DNA of 64,000 nt from assembly GCF_004379255.2 (NCBI RefSeq), contig NC_056044.1, positions 8,720,001-8,784,000 on the forward strand, given 5' to 3'. Position 1 is the stretch's first letter. Every line of letters begins with the position of its first letter. The stretch comes from Salvia splendens. Its lineage: Eukaryota > Streptophyta > Magnoliopsida > Lamiales > Lamiaceae. Shown one piece after another: positions 10,618 to 22,206 of the stretch. The notes under the pieces are model-generated. The model saw only the letters and a list, made by a program, of their open reading frames with translations. It did not search any database and was not told where the DNA came from. The position numbers and the translations under genes are program-made.

Positions 10618-12327
10618 TAATAGTATTTCTTACCCATACATGCGAGAAAAAAAGGGAAAGAACACAAGTTTAGCATTGTTCTTTTTTCAAGTTTTGAGTT
10701 ATTATTTTAGCCATAAAGGATCTTGGTTGTTGGGTAAGAGTTGTTATCAATGTTGGATCCTTGGATAAGATATTTCGGCTAAGTGTTTAAGAAGGAGACC
10801 TTTCAACATGGTAGATTGTGGTGGGAAGTAAAGATATTTCAGCTTTGGGTCAAGCAGGAGACTTGCAACATGGTAGATTATGATGGAAGATGCATGAATT
10901 GCGGATTCATCTTTGTGCTTTTTGTTAGAAATATGAAAAAAAAATTATCGTACATTCGTTACTCTAACTATTAAAGGTAAAAAAACAAAGCAGAATAAGG
11001 ATATAAATTATAATGAAAACAATAAAACAAAGCAACAATAGGTCTAGTCGGGGAAAGCTTACTGATAGACCGATTGTATTGTTTCCTTTTTGTAATCAGT
11101 TGTGCTAGAGATAAGCTTTAAAATTGTGAAATCAGCACAAAAATGTGCATTTTTTATGTGTTAAGGTTGACAGGTCTGAGGGGAGAAGATGAAGGAAAAT
11201 GAGAAATAAGAGAAAAATATTAGAGTGTCGGCTGGCCAGCTAAGCGCTGTAGTTGAGCTGGACTCCTGCCTAAGCCTGCTTGAACGAGGCAATAATGCCA
11301 CATCAGATTTGAGATCTCCCTTGGAGTGCTAAGTTAAGTAGACACATTATAAAAAGAAGCCCCAACATTTAGATAGTGGATTGCACATTGGGTACAATTC
11401 CGAACCATGAGCATGTAACTCGTAACAGTTTTTATGATCTATTGGCGTCATGCTTAGTTTCAAACATCCTTGGTTATTTTATATTTTGTGCCCTTTATTA
11501 AGTATTGATACTCACCTCTCGAGTCTTGTAAAATACAACAGAACATTCAATTATTGATCAGATAATTAAAAACATTAGGAACATTAATTATTAAAGTAAA
11601 ACGAGATCGATAAATAATCAGGAAAATATGATAACCAACTATTCTCAAATCCTAGAATCATAAGAGGTTGGCTACTCATAGACAATTAAAGTATATCAAA
11701 AACGAGAAAAAATATGGTTAACATAAAGCTAAATAGACAAATCCTCGTGGAGAATTCTGCACTTTTAGTCTTCCATGAATTATTTTCATTGCTTTGCTTG
11801 ATCGATACCAAAACTCTCAGATGGTGTTTGAACCAAAACCCTATGGCTCTATTTTTAGTTGAGAAGAGATTGAGTTATAAAAGGCGAGAAATCTGCGAAA
11901 ATTCCTCTTTACGGATAATTCCTATGGACCACCGAGTTGAAAATATGCGAACTCGATGGACCATTACCCATGTTCTAAACTCTCCTCCGGACTGTTGGAT
12001 TGGTTTAGACTCCATGTATTGCTTAGTTTGAGGTTGGTGTCCAATGAACCTAGTTGACCACTAATATGAATCTTGTGGATTTAAGAAACATAAACACACC
12101 CATGACAAATATTTCAATAAACCCAAAAATAACCAACCAAGAAATAAAACAACAAAAATGGTGACAAAGAAAAGAAGATGAAAGTGTTACGAGTTAGATT
12201 AATGTTTGGGACCTTGGACCTTCTCCAATAAGATGAAGACAATCCATATGCTACTTTCACCAAAACAAAACCCTAATGGCTCTACTAAAACTAGCAATAC
12301 AAGAACTAGTAAAGCATACATTAACAT
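10618..12327. other. No gene seen
   Basis: Short open frames only, none resembling a known protein. There is a small tandem repeat at 10770-10880 (a TATTTCGGCTAAG / TATTTCAGCTTTGGG block, each followed by AACATGGTAGATT). The rest is AT-rich and unassigned. Confidence 0.5.
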
Positions 12328-12330
12328 CTA

Positions 12331-14580
12331 GGTGTGGTTTGGTTCGTCAGATAAGCATAGATAGTGGTTGTTTTCTAATGTTTTCATGTGTTTGGTTCAA
12401 TATTTACCATTTCTGAAAGACCTAAGTTTTGTGCACTGGCCCGCTCCATAAATTCACATTTCTGTAGTTAGTGTATCTGCACAAAATTGAGAGATAGCAT
12501 ATCTTTTTCTCATTTTTTTTTATTTATACCTTACATAATATACCAAAACAACCCTTTCTTTTACCCCTATATCCATTTATCATATTTGTGCGTACATATC
12601 ACCATTTTTGCCGCCTTCAACCTAAGCTATTTTAAAAACTACTAAGGACTGCAGCAGTTTTTTGAAGAAGGTACATTGAAACCCCACATTGACTTCAGCG
12701 TGAAGAGAAGGTTAGTATTCAGAGATTGGATTTTCGGTGCATTAATTGAGTACAAAAGCCCTAATTTTTTTCCACAACATCGGAAGAACATTTTGTGTCA
12801 ATTAATTGGCAATCTGGGTTACCCAATTATGGTTTTCAAAATCGTCTTCTTTATTCGATTGGGTTCAACAAGTCATCTCGTTTGAAAGCGTCAAAATTCC
12901 TTCTTTTTGTTTTGGTTTGCCAAAATTTCATGTGGTGCTGCTAGACAAAAAATTGGTAAGTTTTTATTTTAATTTGCTAATCTTTTCTTAGCAATATTGA
13001 ACAATATACAGTGTTGGAATCGTTTCATATTGATGTGATGAAAAGATTGTGTTATTGAGGATTGTGAACAATCGTGATATCCATCTTCTATGCAGATATG
13101 CTTTTGTCCATACTTTTTTTAGTTTCAAGTTTATGCTGCCAATACATATCTTTATGAAAGATTTGGTTTGGTGTCTTCATATATTTCATTTGTTTGACAA
13201 AGCAATTATATTTACTCCTAATTGCTTGTTGATAGATGGATCGAACTTCTAAAAAGAAAAAAATGTGTTGCATATGATGGAGGATATTATACGGAATTAT
13301 CTTGTAGCTCGACTATGTATCATATACCTTATCCTCAAACGATTGGGTCGACACAATAAAAGGAAGAGAACTCAACTTGTACACCTTATAGCATCAACGA
13401 CACAGTGCATAAACAAGTCAGCCACATGAACAGATTGGTTGGTGTTACTGACACGGACAGCCTGGTCAATCTTAGGATGGACCGGAATGCATTTGGTAGG
13501 CTATGTGCGTTGTTCTGATAGCTGGGTACTCTTCGTGACAACCGGTTTGTGTATATTGAAGAACAAGTGGCCTTTTTTAGGCGTATTAGAACATCACAAG
13601 AAGATTCGTATCTGCGGGTTTGATTTTTTGCGGTCGGGCCATACTATTTCATGCTACGTCCATGAGGTACTTCGAGCTAACTTGAAAACGCACACATTGT
13701 TTATCGTCAAACCTGAGGCAATACCTGATAATTATGTGGACTAGAGATGGAAACATTTGAAGGTACTTTATTGTTGTGACAAGGCCGAACAACAAAATAT
13801 TTTATTTATAATTTTCACCAGATCACACTTATTCTTGTTGTTCAACGTGTTTGACTTACATGCCTTGAATCTATTATGTGCAGGGTTGTCTCGGTGCTCT
13901 CGATGGTACTCTCATAAATGTTTTGGTTTCTAATTCCGACAAACCACCTATCAAAACAGAGACTACAAATGCAATGATTTGTATATGCAGCAACAAAATA
14001 CAGTGTTCATATTGACCTCCAAACATGTAAACACAAAAGAGAGAGTTTGAACCCAACAAACAGAATGGCTTAAATAAAACATAGTTTGTATATGTAGCAG
14101 CAAAATAGAGAGTTTGAATCCAACAATCTCAAACTTGAGATCCTTTACAAATATCAACAAAGAGAGCAACCATCACACATACCAAAATGATGTAATAGAT
14201 GCATAAGCATATACCAAGTGTGCGGAAGGTACTTACCGTTGTGTGAGCTTAGGCGAATCGGTCGACATCGAATTGCAAGAGTCGCAATGAGGGTTTGTAT
14301 GGAGGCAGACGACGGTAAATAAGAGCACAGAATTTACAATTCTGGCGGGAGGAACAAATTATATTGCTAGGGTTCCATGAGCACAAAGTTGGAAATAAGG
14401 GAATAAGTTGAGGGTACTGGTGGAATTTTGATTAGTTCATTGTTGCAAGACACTCCAACCAAGCACAAGAAAAGAATTCGGTAGAATTTAGCCTTACATA
14501 CCGTAAACCAAGAAAAAGAGATTTCCTAACCAACCTTCTCCCTTTTCTTGAGAAATAATATCTGACGAACCAAACCACCC
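12331..14580 (+). mobile_element. PIF/Harbinger element, internally deleted
   Basis: Terminal inverted repeats share GGTTTGGTTCGTCAGATA (from 12337; complement ending at 14577), and a 3-bp CTA flanks both sides (12328-12330 and 14581-14583). Inside is a broken transposase gene at 13217-13960. On the opposite strand, at 14237-14268, there is a short start (ATGTCGACCGATTCGCC) followed by a GTAAGT donor, which may be what is left of the second, Myb-like Harbinger ORF. The size (2.25 kb) is well below a complete element. Confidence 0.8.
13217..13960 (+). pseudogene. Harbinger transposase (ALP1-like), truncated
   Basis: The readable frame has the N-terminal block LVGVTDTDSLVNLRMDRNAF, then LEHHKKIRICGFDFLRSGHT and LKTHTLFIVKPEAIPDNY (clean over 13439-13744). 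A stop codon (TAG at 13742) follows. A probable intron runs from GGTACTTT (about 13762) to the CAG at about 13883, after which GCLGALDGT resumes with the first catalytic Asp (DGT). After SDKPP the coding similarity is lost, so the rest of the DDE domain is deleted. A frameshift also lies at about 13515-13545. It belongs to a different Harbinger lineage from the copies at 1-608 and 22207-23583. Confidence 0.85.
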
Positions 14581-14583
14581 CTA

Positions 14584-15549
14584 ATCTTAGTCAGACAAAA
14601 GATTAAATGCTACAAGAAGGGATTTTGATAAGCCTTCAAAGATAAAAAGGGTGCTCAACATTGAGACTTTTGAAATGTTCCACAAATGTTCAAAGCTGCC
14701 CAAGAACAAACCCTAGAGTAGTATCTATACTTGGGGGGAGAGTTCCAAAACAAGCTAAAAATTCGAAAAGTAGTGCAAAATTGGTGAGTCGTCGGGTTTG
14801 TTATGGAATGCAGCCAACGGGTTGCCAAGAGTGCCTTGGGATACGCCGAACAAAAGCAACGAGTCGTTGGGTTTGTCAGAGGCTCGAATTTGTTGAGTCG
14901 CCAAGATTACAATTGGATTTCCCGAACAAAGCTGGCAGTTGTTGGGTTCGCGATGCTTACGAACTCGGCGACTCGCTGGATTTCTCAAAGTTTTATGACT
15001 CGCTCGACGAGTCGCTAGGTTCTCCAGTAATGCGAAGTTGACAACTAGCTGGGAATGCATGACTCTTCTCCCACAATCCACTCGGCTTCCACTCGACTCC
15101 AAACACGGTCTTCCGCTTTCGGGAGTCCATTGCTCGAGCTTCTTCCTCTATGGCTCGATTCCTTATGAGTGTGCTTAACGCGTCTTGCATCCATCGGGTC
15201 ATGGATCTAGTTCTCGGTCGATGGAGTGCTGGGGTTTTATACTAAAAGTTGCTTCGAGCGTACATATCCTTGTACAGTTACTCATGCATGTATACAAGAA
15301 ACTCAACATCCACTTCGAACCTTTAATATGAGAATAAATACATTAATATAATAGTTTATTTAATGACACCGATGCATTAAATGAATGAGTCTACGACTTT
15401 CTGCATTGTAGGTCAAGTAGTGAATCTCATGGTTCATAATAGGAAACTTGATAGGCTTTGACTAACAATTGGAAAGGTTGCAGTGTTTGTACGATGGCTC
15501 TTTTCTCTCTAGGAAAGGTTAACAACACGGGTGTGGTATAACACTGAAC
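14584..15549. other. No gene seen; GAGTCG-rich stretch, possible LTR remnant
   Basis: From 14785 to 15020 the motifs GAGTCG and GACTCG recur about seven times at 30-60 bp spacing, once as the inverted pair GACTCGCTCGACGAGTC (14997-15013). The layout resembles the palindrome-bearing part of the Athila LTR at 45240-45509 with a different motif. Open frames here (for example 14661-15041) have no recognisable domain. Confidence 0.4.
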
Positions 15550-16094
15550 TAGGGGTGTGCATTCGGGTTTCGATTCGGTTTTTTGTCAAAATCGAACCAA
15601 AACCGAAAAACCGAATTTAGGTCAAAATCCAAACCGAACCGAACCCGAAAAACTGAAAAACCGAAACCAAAAAATCGAAAACCGAACTTAAAAAACCGAA
15701 AAACCCGAACAAAACCGAAAAAACCGAAAAACTCGAAAAAATAAATATAATATTAATATATTTGTGTGTAATTTATTTTATTTTATATATACTAATAGAA
15801 TATTTATATATAATATAAATTAATAATACATATAATATATAATATAGTAGAATTTATTAAAAGAATATACTATATATTATATATAATATAATATATTAAA
15901 TTAATAGAATATATATATAATTCGGTTATTCGGTTTTTCGGTTTTTTTCTTCACCCGAACCGAACCGAACCGAAAAACTGAAATTTTTGTATTTTCAAAA
16001 CCGAACCGAAAAACCGAAATAACCGAACCGAATTTCAAAATTTCGGTTTGGTTCGGTTCGGATATTCGGTTTCCGGTTTTTTTGCTCACCCCTA
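15550..16094. mobile_element. hAT-like non-autonomous element, copy 2 (inverted)
   Basis: TAGGGGTG...CACCCCTA ends with a perfect 8-bp target duplication CACTGAAC (15542-15549 and 16095-16102). Same family as 7923-8457, in reverse orientation: CGGTTT-rich ends and an AT-rich centre. 545 bp. Confidence 0.92.
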
Positions 16095-16180
16095 CACTGA
16101 ACTGATCCGACAAGAGAGTATTCTTTATTGCTACTACTGAAAGATAGAGAGTTTAGTATTTTTTACTCTTTGCAATAATA

Positions 16181-16396
16181 CTCCCTCCGTCCCAGCTCAA
16201 GTGATTGATTTTTTTTTTGGTGTTGTTTTGCGAAGATGATAATAAGTAGTTAAAGTGGAGAGAAAGTAAAGTAAGAGAGTCGTATCTACATTATTCTTTT
16301 ACTTAATTTACTTTCTCCTCACTTTAACTATTTATTATCATTTTCACCAAGCACGTACCGAAAAGCAGTCAATCACTTGAGATGGTACAGAGAGAG
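16181..16396. mobile_element. Stowaway-type MITE
   Basis: CTCCCTCCGTCCCAGCTCAAGTGATTGA at the left end and TCAATCACTTGAGATGG...AGAGAG at the right end, with TA flanks (16179-16180 and 16397-16398). The long inverted repeats make the element foldable over much of its length. Confidence 0.88.
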
Positions 16397-17331
16397 TATT
16401 GTATATATGTTCATTTGATTATTACCACTTTAGCTTATCAAAATGCAAGGGTTTTTCGTAACTCAAAACATGATATCTTATGTGAAAATAATTAAAAGAC
16501 TAGAATATATTAAGAATATTATTGCATTGAATTCGCGTACCAAGGGTAGTATGGTTTTATCCCCAAGAGGTGTTTGGAAAAAGATTTTATTATTCAGTAA
16601 AATTGGCCAATTGGAATTTATTCCATGAATAATAAATGAAATTCCAAACTTGAAAAATTCTTTGGAAAAGATATTAATTTAATTCAAGTCCCACAACAGA
16701 CAAAATAATTAAATAAAGTAAATCTTAAAACACGAGAAATATTATAAATCAAAATGGAACCCAAGTTTTAGTAATATGGGAATTGGATGGGAGATCAATA
16801 TTATTTAAATAGTGACACAAAATAATATTACATTGAATATATATTACGTCATGGGTTAAATGATTTAATTAGTAAATATTCATTGGGCTAGCCCAAACCA
16901 ATTCTTCCTTGGATCCCTAACCTAGCCCACATAATACTTTATAAATAGAGATGAAAAGAAGACAATCAATTTTGTGCCCTAGCCTCCTCTAGCCCTAGAA
17001 ATCGGCGCCCCCAGTGTAGAAGAAAGAAGAATTTTTTCTAGCTCTCCTCGTGTAGATTTAGATCCAATTTGTTGTGTTCTTCGTGACACAATTAGGGTTC
17101 TTGTCTTCGAAATTTCATCTAGATCTATTAAGGTTATCTAAGATTCGCCCACGCGAACGGATAATTACGAGCATGAGAATAGGTTAGAAGATCCGCGGTT
17201 GAGACAAGATCCTACACGTGGAGAAAGTGCTAACCACGTCAAGCCTTTGAAGGATCAAAATGTAACATTCGAATCTACAACAAATATGCATGTTTTATTT
17301 GTTTATGATGTGTTTATCGTGGGTCTATATA

Positions 17332-20300
17332 CTCCCTCCGTCCACGAAAAATAGGGCACTTTGTGAATGTCGCGAGTTTTAATGTAGAATTGGCAAAGTA
17401 AGAGAGAATGGAAAAAAGTAAGAGAGGCGTAGTGTTAGTAGAATGTGGGGTCCACATTATTTGTCACGACCGCCCTTTCTAGGGTCAATAAATGTGGGAG
17501 GTCGCGACCAAAGAGACTTTATGAAAGGAAAATTTTCTAGGGTTTCAATAAAGAGTTTGACCAAAATATTTAATATTCAATAACGAGGGAAAATCAGAGT
17601 AAACTCTTAACATTTGAATCTGAAGTCAACAATTATCAAAACTAGTAGTCCAAGAATGGAAGAGGGTTCAGTAACATAATTGAGGAAGAAACAGTCATAA
17701 TTCAGCGGAAGCATTCAAGAGCACGAGTGACGCCATGTATGAAGACACGACGCCCCTCGGAGTTCAAAATAAATCCAACGAGACTTCAATTTAAGCTCAA
17801 CACCACCCAGCTCGTCATCGCTCAACCTGCACATAGGGAAAACACATGCAGGGCTGAGTACTATAAAATACTCAGTGGACTTATGCCGAAAACAAGTTAT
17901 CAAAAATATTTATATTTTATCATGCTATTGTTAGGTAATCATCGGGGTTTTAGCTTTTGAAGGCCCGTGGCACCAAAATATTCCATTGTTCAAAAATCAC
18001 GACTGCGCAGTCATTTTCCCATAGACGTCAACCATATCTGCTTATACATGACTTGGAATGTGGCCACAAACCAAGTCACTAGACCGGCCAACATGTACGC
18101 TGGCACACGGTCTACCATAGGTGTACACTAATCCAAGTAGGGTTTGCGGCCCTACAAGGACCCGAATTCGATTTAAATAATAATGGCAAGGCCATTTCAG
18201 ATAGGCGCGTTAAAACCAAAATTTTGGCATGATAACATATTCACATTTCATTCCCATCGATAAAATAGTTAGGACATTGTCCTTATTTAAAAGAAAGCCC
18301 ACCTTGAGTGCTTAATCCGAAATTATTTTCTTTCCCTTGCGATCACGATTCCCTTGCGAGATATCACCTTTAGAATTTACATAACACATAAATCAACACA
18401 CTTTCAAATTAAATAAATAAGATGCATGCATCCTATGTCTCCAATTATTTTGCGAAAAGATAAAATGAACCACAAGGATTTGATTAGCTCGATTCTATTC
18501 ACCAACAATTAGTCCGACAACAGAAACAGAAACTTCCAAGCCAAGCCTAAAGACTTAAATAGGTACGGCCACTTCCAAAAATTTACAAGAACTAGCCCAA
18601 ACTTTAATTAAACAATCCACATCCTTTTTACAAAACAAAAAAAAGAATTTAATAAAGAATAAAAAGTATACTCCCATTGCCAACATGCACACATACACGA
18701 ATACTCCCTTTTTCCAACACAGTACACTTCCATTTTAAATCAAACATTAACCAAGAATTAAAATATTCCCATTCCAACAAAAGCTGCTGGTCCCCTCTCT
18801 CGTTCAATTTCGTTCAAAGTTCTTCCAAGAATACGCCCAAATTTCTCAAATTTGAAACACTCAAATCAAAGATTTCAAAAGCACACACCAATTCCCTCTC
18901 CCTCTCCCACTCGATTTCTCTCACAAGAAGAACAAAACAAGATCCTTAAATTGAAGAGAAAAACCTCAAATTAAACAGAAATCCCTAATCAGATAAATCC
19001 ATGTACTCGTCGGAGTCCGTCGCCCGGCGCCCTAGCAGCCGCTACGTCGCTACCCGGCAGCCCCGATTACAACTCTGCAAGTTAAGTTCTAAATTTTGAT
19101 TTCGTGCCCTTTACAGTTCGGTTCTTAGATTGTTCGATTGCTTTGATTTAATAATTTGGTTGGGTATTACGTGAGATGCAAGGTATGAGATTTGATGTTA
19201 GAGAAAGGTTATACCTTTAACAAATCGACCTTCAACGAATTGGATATAAGAGCAACGGATGAAGGGCTTCTTCACTCGAGTTTGGTTCTGATTGCTAACG
19301 GAGAGGTTCAGTAAGTTGGTTAAAAAGGAACTTGAGAAAGAGAGAAGGCAAGCAGTTACCTTTGTTCAACAGAAAGCTAGAAGGGTAGACGGGCTGAATT
19401 CTCTTCATCGGCTCCTCTTCTTCTCTCTAGCCTTCTCTGAGACTTGTTTGTTAGGTTGAAGAAAGTGAAGCATGTTGTATATAGGATGGAGGCGGACTGA
19501 AATTTGGAGTAGGGCTTAGAGTAACTGCCTTGCAGTGAGGGTGAGTAATTTGGGTTATTAATTTCCAATCGATTCGGAATTTAAGGATGATTGGTGCTTC
19601 ATTTTTGGAGCAGTTAGAAGATTATTGAAGAGTGGAGGAAAAACCTTGTGAAGTTTATTATTGTGTATATTTGATTTCATAATTTTATTTGAGATTTAAT
19701 TGCTAATTTTATTTGGTAAAAAATAATTTGCAAATTGGGAGGAATAAACACGGTAGAGAGATAGAGGAGATCTGTGCTGGGATCCTTTGTTTTCTTGGAA
19801 CCCTTTGTTTTTATTTAAATTGTGTAGCCCACAATTTATTTTTTCCACAAGATTGCACTTGTTTTATTTATTTAATCTATTGTACTCACATGGAATTGGG
19901 TCCAAAAATATTCCTCACGAAAAGGATTTATGTAAAAACAACTGTGATTTCATCATTACCATGTCGAGCTCATAATTCAAGTTATCAAATATTCGAAAAA
20001 TAAATGAATTCACCCATCATCAATTATTCAAATAGCCATGTCACATCATCAACAAAGTTGACTCGGTCAACGCACAGTCAAAACTTCAACTCAAAACTAG
20101 GTCACAACGATATGAAATAACTAAAATTACTCGCCAATTAATCTACAGATTTCACGACATTAAAAGCATTAAATGCAAAAATTTTAGGGTTCGATAATTA
20201 GGGTTCAAAAAGTGGGGCGTTACATTATTAGTATGAGAAAAAGGAAAAAAGTAAGAGAGAAGTAGTGATAGTGGAATGTGGGTCCATATTATTTGAATGT

Positions 20301-20363
20301 GCACTATTTTTCGTGGACAACCAAAAATTGCAAATTTGTCCTATTTTTCGTGGAGGGAGGGAG
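17332..20363. mobile_element. Stowaway-type MITE interrupted by a 2.76-kb insertion
   Basis: The left half (17332-17461) starts CTCCCTCCGTCCACGAAAAAT and the right half (20230-20363) ends ATTTTTCGTGGAGGGAGGGAG. TA flanks are at 17330-17331 and 20364-20365. Removing the insertion and its duplicated target restores a MITE of about 264 bp. Confidence 0.9.
17462..20224. mobile_element. Solo-LTR-like insertion (TG...CA, 5-bp target duplication)
   Basis: It starts TGTCACGACC and ends GGGGCGTTACA, with TTATT duplicated on both sides (17457-17461 and 20225-20229). At 2,763 bp with no coding domain, it fits a solo LTR of a long-LTR chromovirus (Del/Tekay-like). The internal CTGAGTACTATAAAATACTCAGTGG text (about 17854-17878) includes a TATA-like box. 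No second LTR or primer-binding site is present. The family assignment is an inference; the insertion boundaries are directly visible. Confidence 0.75.
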
Positions 20364-20579
20364 TATATTGCATGAAAATCGGATTTAATCACATAATCAC
20401 CTAAATAGATCCATAAGGATCCATTTATATCTGCGCCGTTCTGGTGCGCTAACCCCAACATGGAGGTCCTTCACGGGTTTGCCACATGATGTGTGTTGGT
20501 TGGATTCGCATCAACCACCGACTATTTAAAGCTTGCAGTTCCAACTTCAAACTATATTACTTTATATTCTTCACATCTA

Positions 20580-20810
20580 CTCCTTTTGTTTCATAAAAAT
20601 AAGAACTTTGGAAACTACACGAGTTTTAATGCAAAATTGGTAAAGTAAGAGAGAGGAAAAGAAAAATTAGTAAAGTAAGAGAGATGAAGAGAAAAAGTAG
20701 TGGAATTAGTGTTAGTGGATTATGTGGTTCATTTTCTAAAATGGAGAATTTCTATTTTTAGGAAACGGACTAAAAAGGAAAAAATATATATTATTAGGAA
20801 ACAGAGGGAG
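20580..20810. mobile_element. Stowaway-type MITE
   Basis: CTCCTTTTGTTTCATAAAAAT...GGAAACAGAGGGAG with TA on both sides. The interior repeats the AGTAAGAGAGA block in tandem. Confidence 0.82.
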
Positions 20811-21013
20811 TATTAAGTTAAATCTTAACCCAAAAAAAAAGTTAAATCTTAACCCCTAACACTTGTGAAATCCATGTATATCACGTGAGACATCCCCACA
20901 AGGAATACGACTCAAGTGATGTGGGACAAATGGAAAACTAAGTTTTATGGAGCTCAGTTTGCCCAACTGGTTAGTCCAAAATATGAAAGTTTATGATTAA
21001 ACTTGAAAAATTA

Positions 21014-21220
21014 CTCCCTCTATCCCCTAAAAATAGAAACTCTTTCATTTTTGGGTTGTCCCCAAAAATTAGAAACTTTCTATATTAGGAAATTTCTTTC
21101 TCTCAGGTGAGACCCATTTTCCACTAACACACTTTTCTTTCTGTTTTTCTCTTACTTTACCAATTTTGCATTAAAATCCGTGTCGTTTCAAAAATTTATA
21201 TTTTTAGGGGACGGAGGGAG
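21014..21220. mobile_element. Stowaway-type MITE
   Basis: CTCCCTCTATCCCC...GGGGACGGAGGGAG with TA flanks. It is related to the preceding element but inverted relative to its internal text. Confidence 0.88.
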
Positions 21221-21321
21221 TATAACCTAAATGACTCGTAGTCGAAATAAGTACATTATGTAAGATATCACGACGAAGGCTACATATTTTGTCACGTTGA
21301 CCTAACTATATTTCGATTCTA

Positions 21322-21533
21322 CTCCCTCCGTCCGCCATTAGGAGTCTCATTTCTTGGCGGCACGGGGTTTAAGAAATGTTAAGAGAAGTGGGTGGAAAAA
21401 AGTTAGTAGAATAGGGTCTCACTTGTATATATTAGTTTTGAATGAAATGTGAGTGGAATAAGTTCGTGGAAGGTGGGGCTCTATTACCATTTATGATAAA
21501 AGAACCGAGACTCCTATTCACGGACAAATGGAG
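21322..21533. mobile_element. Stowaway-type MITE
   Basis: CTCCCTCCGTCCGCCATTAGGAGTCTCAT at the left; ACTCCTATTCACGGACAAATGGAG at the right; TA flanks. Same subfamily as the outer MITE at 28903-32943. Confidence 0.88.
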
Positions 21534-21563
21534 TATATAGCTTTATTTCTCTCATTTTATATA

Positions 21564-21821
21564 CTTCCTCCAATCAACCATGTATGTCCATATTTGATCG
21601 GTCCGAACTTTAAAAAGTTATTGACTTTGTGTATAATAGTGATTGAAAAAGTTAGTAGAACGTGAGTTCTACTTTTATATACAGTTTTATAATAAATGTG
21701 AGTAAAATGAGTTAGTGGAATGTAAGTTTCACTTATTAAAAATAGTAAAAATTAAATTGAGACATTTATTAAAAATTATACAAATAAGAAAATATAAGAT
21801 ATTTAATGGGATAAGAGAGAG
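21564..21821. mobile_element. Degenerate Stowaway-type MITE
   Basis: CTTCCTCCAATCAACCATG...GATAAGAGAGAG with TA on both sides. The internal GTTAGTAGAACGTGAG and GTGAGTAAAATGAGTTAGTGGAA phrases are typical of this family; the ends are eroded. Confidence 0.65.
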
Positions 21822-22206
21822 TATTCTTATCCCATCAATTCGTGCAATAAATTGATTAAGTGGAGTATATAATACAAGTATTGAAATAGGTACATAAGGT
21901 AAGACATCAAGATAATGACTACATATTTTGTCACCTTGACCTAGCTAGTAATGCAATACGTTAGGAAAGAATTACATCAATGTTTGACATTACCTTGCCC
22001 TAATTTTAAATGTAACGAACTTCGATGCCAAGTCGATGAGATGATGTAATTATTTCATTTCAGATTGGTATCACGATTAGGATAAGTTAATGAACGGGTT
22101 ATGCTCTATATTTGAAGTTTATCTATGCTCCTTTGTGTTGTGGCTAGTTTTTACTTGAAATATCATGTATTATTAGATGATATTGTTACTTCACGTGTAT
22201 TGTTAA

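Larger units (their letters stand above)
16399..20460 (+). mobile_element. Probable old LTR (copia-like), split by a nested insertion
   Basis: 16920-17331 has a TATA-like TTTATAAATAG (16939-16949) followed by leader-like text. After the MITE the sequence resumes at 20366 and ends in CTGCGCCGTT...AACCCCAACA (20460), a CA-terminated end of a kind common in plant LTRs. The left border was not found and no coding domains accompany it. It is an inference from style and from the nesting order. Confidence 0.4.

Noticed and set aside
14661..15102. 126- and 115-codon frames on both strands
   Set aside because: No recognisable domain, overlapping on both strands, in a repeat-like stretch.
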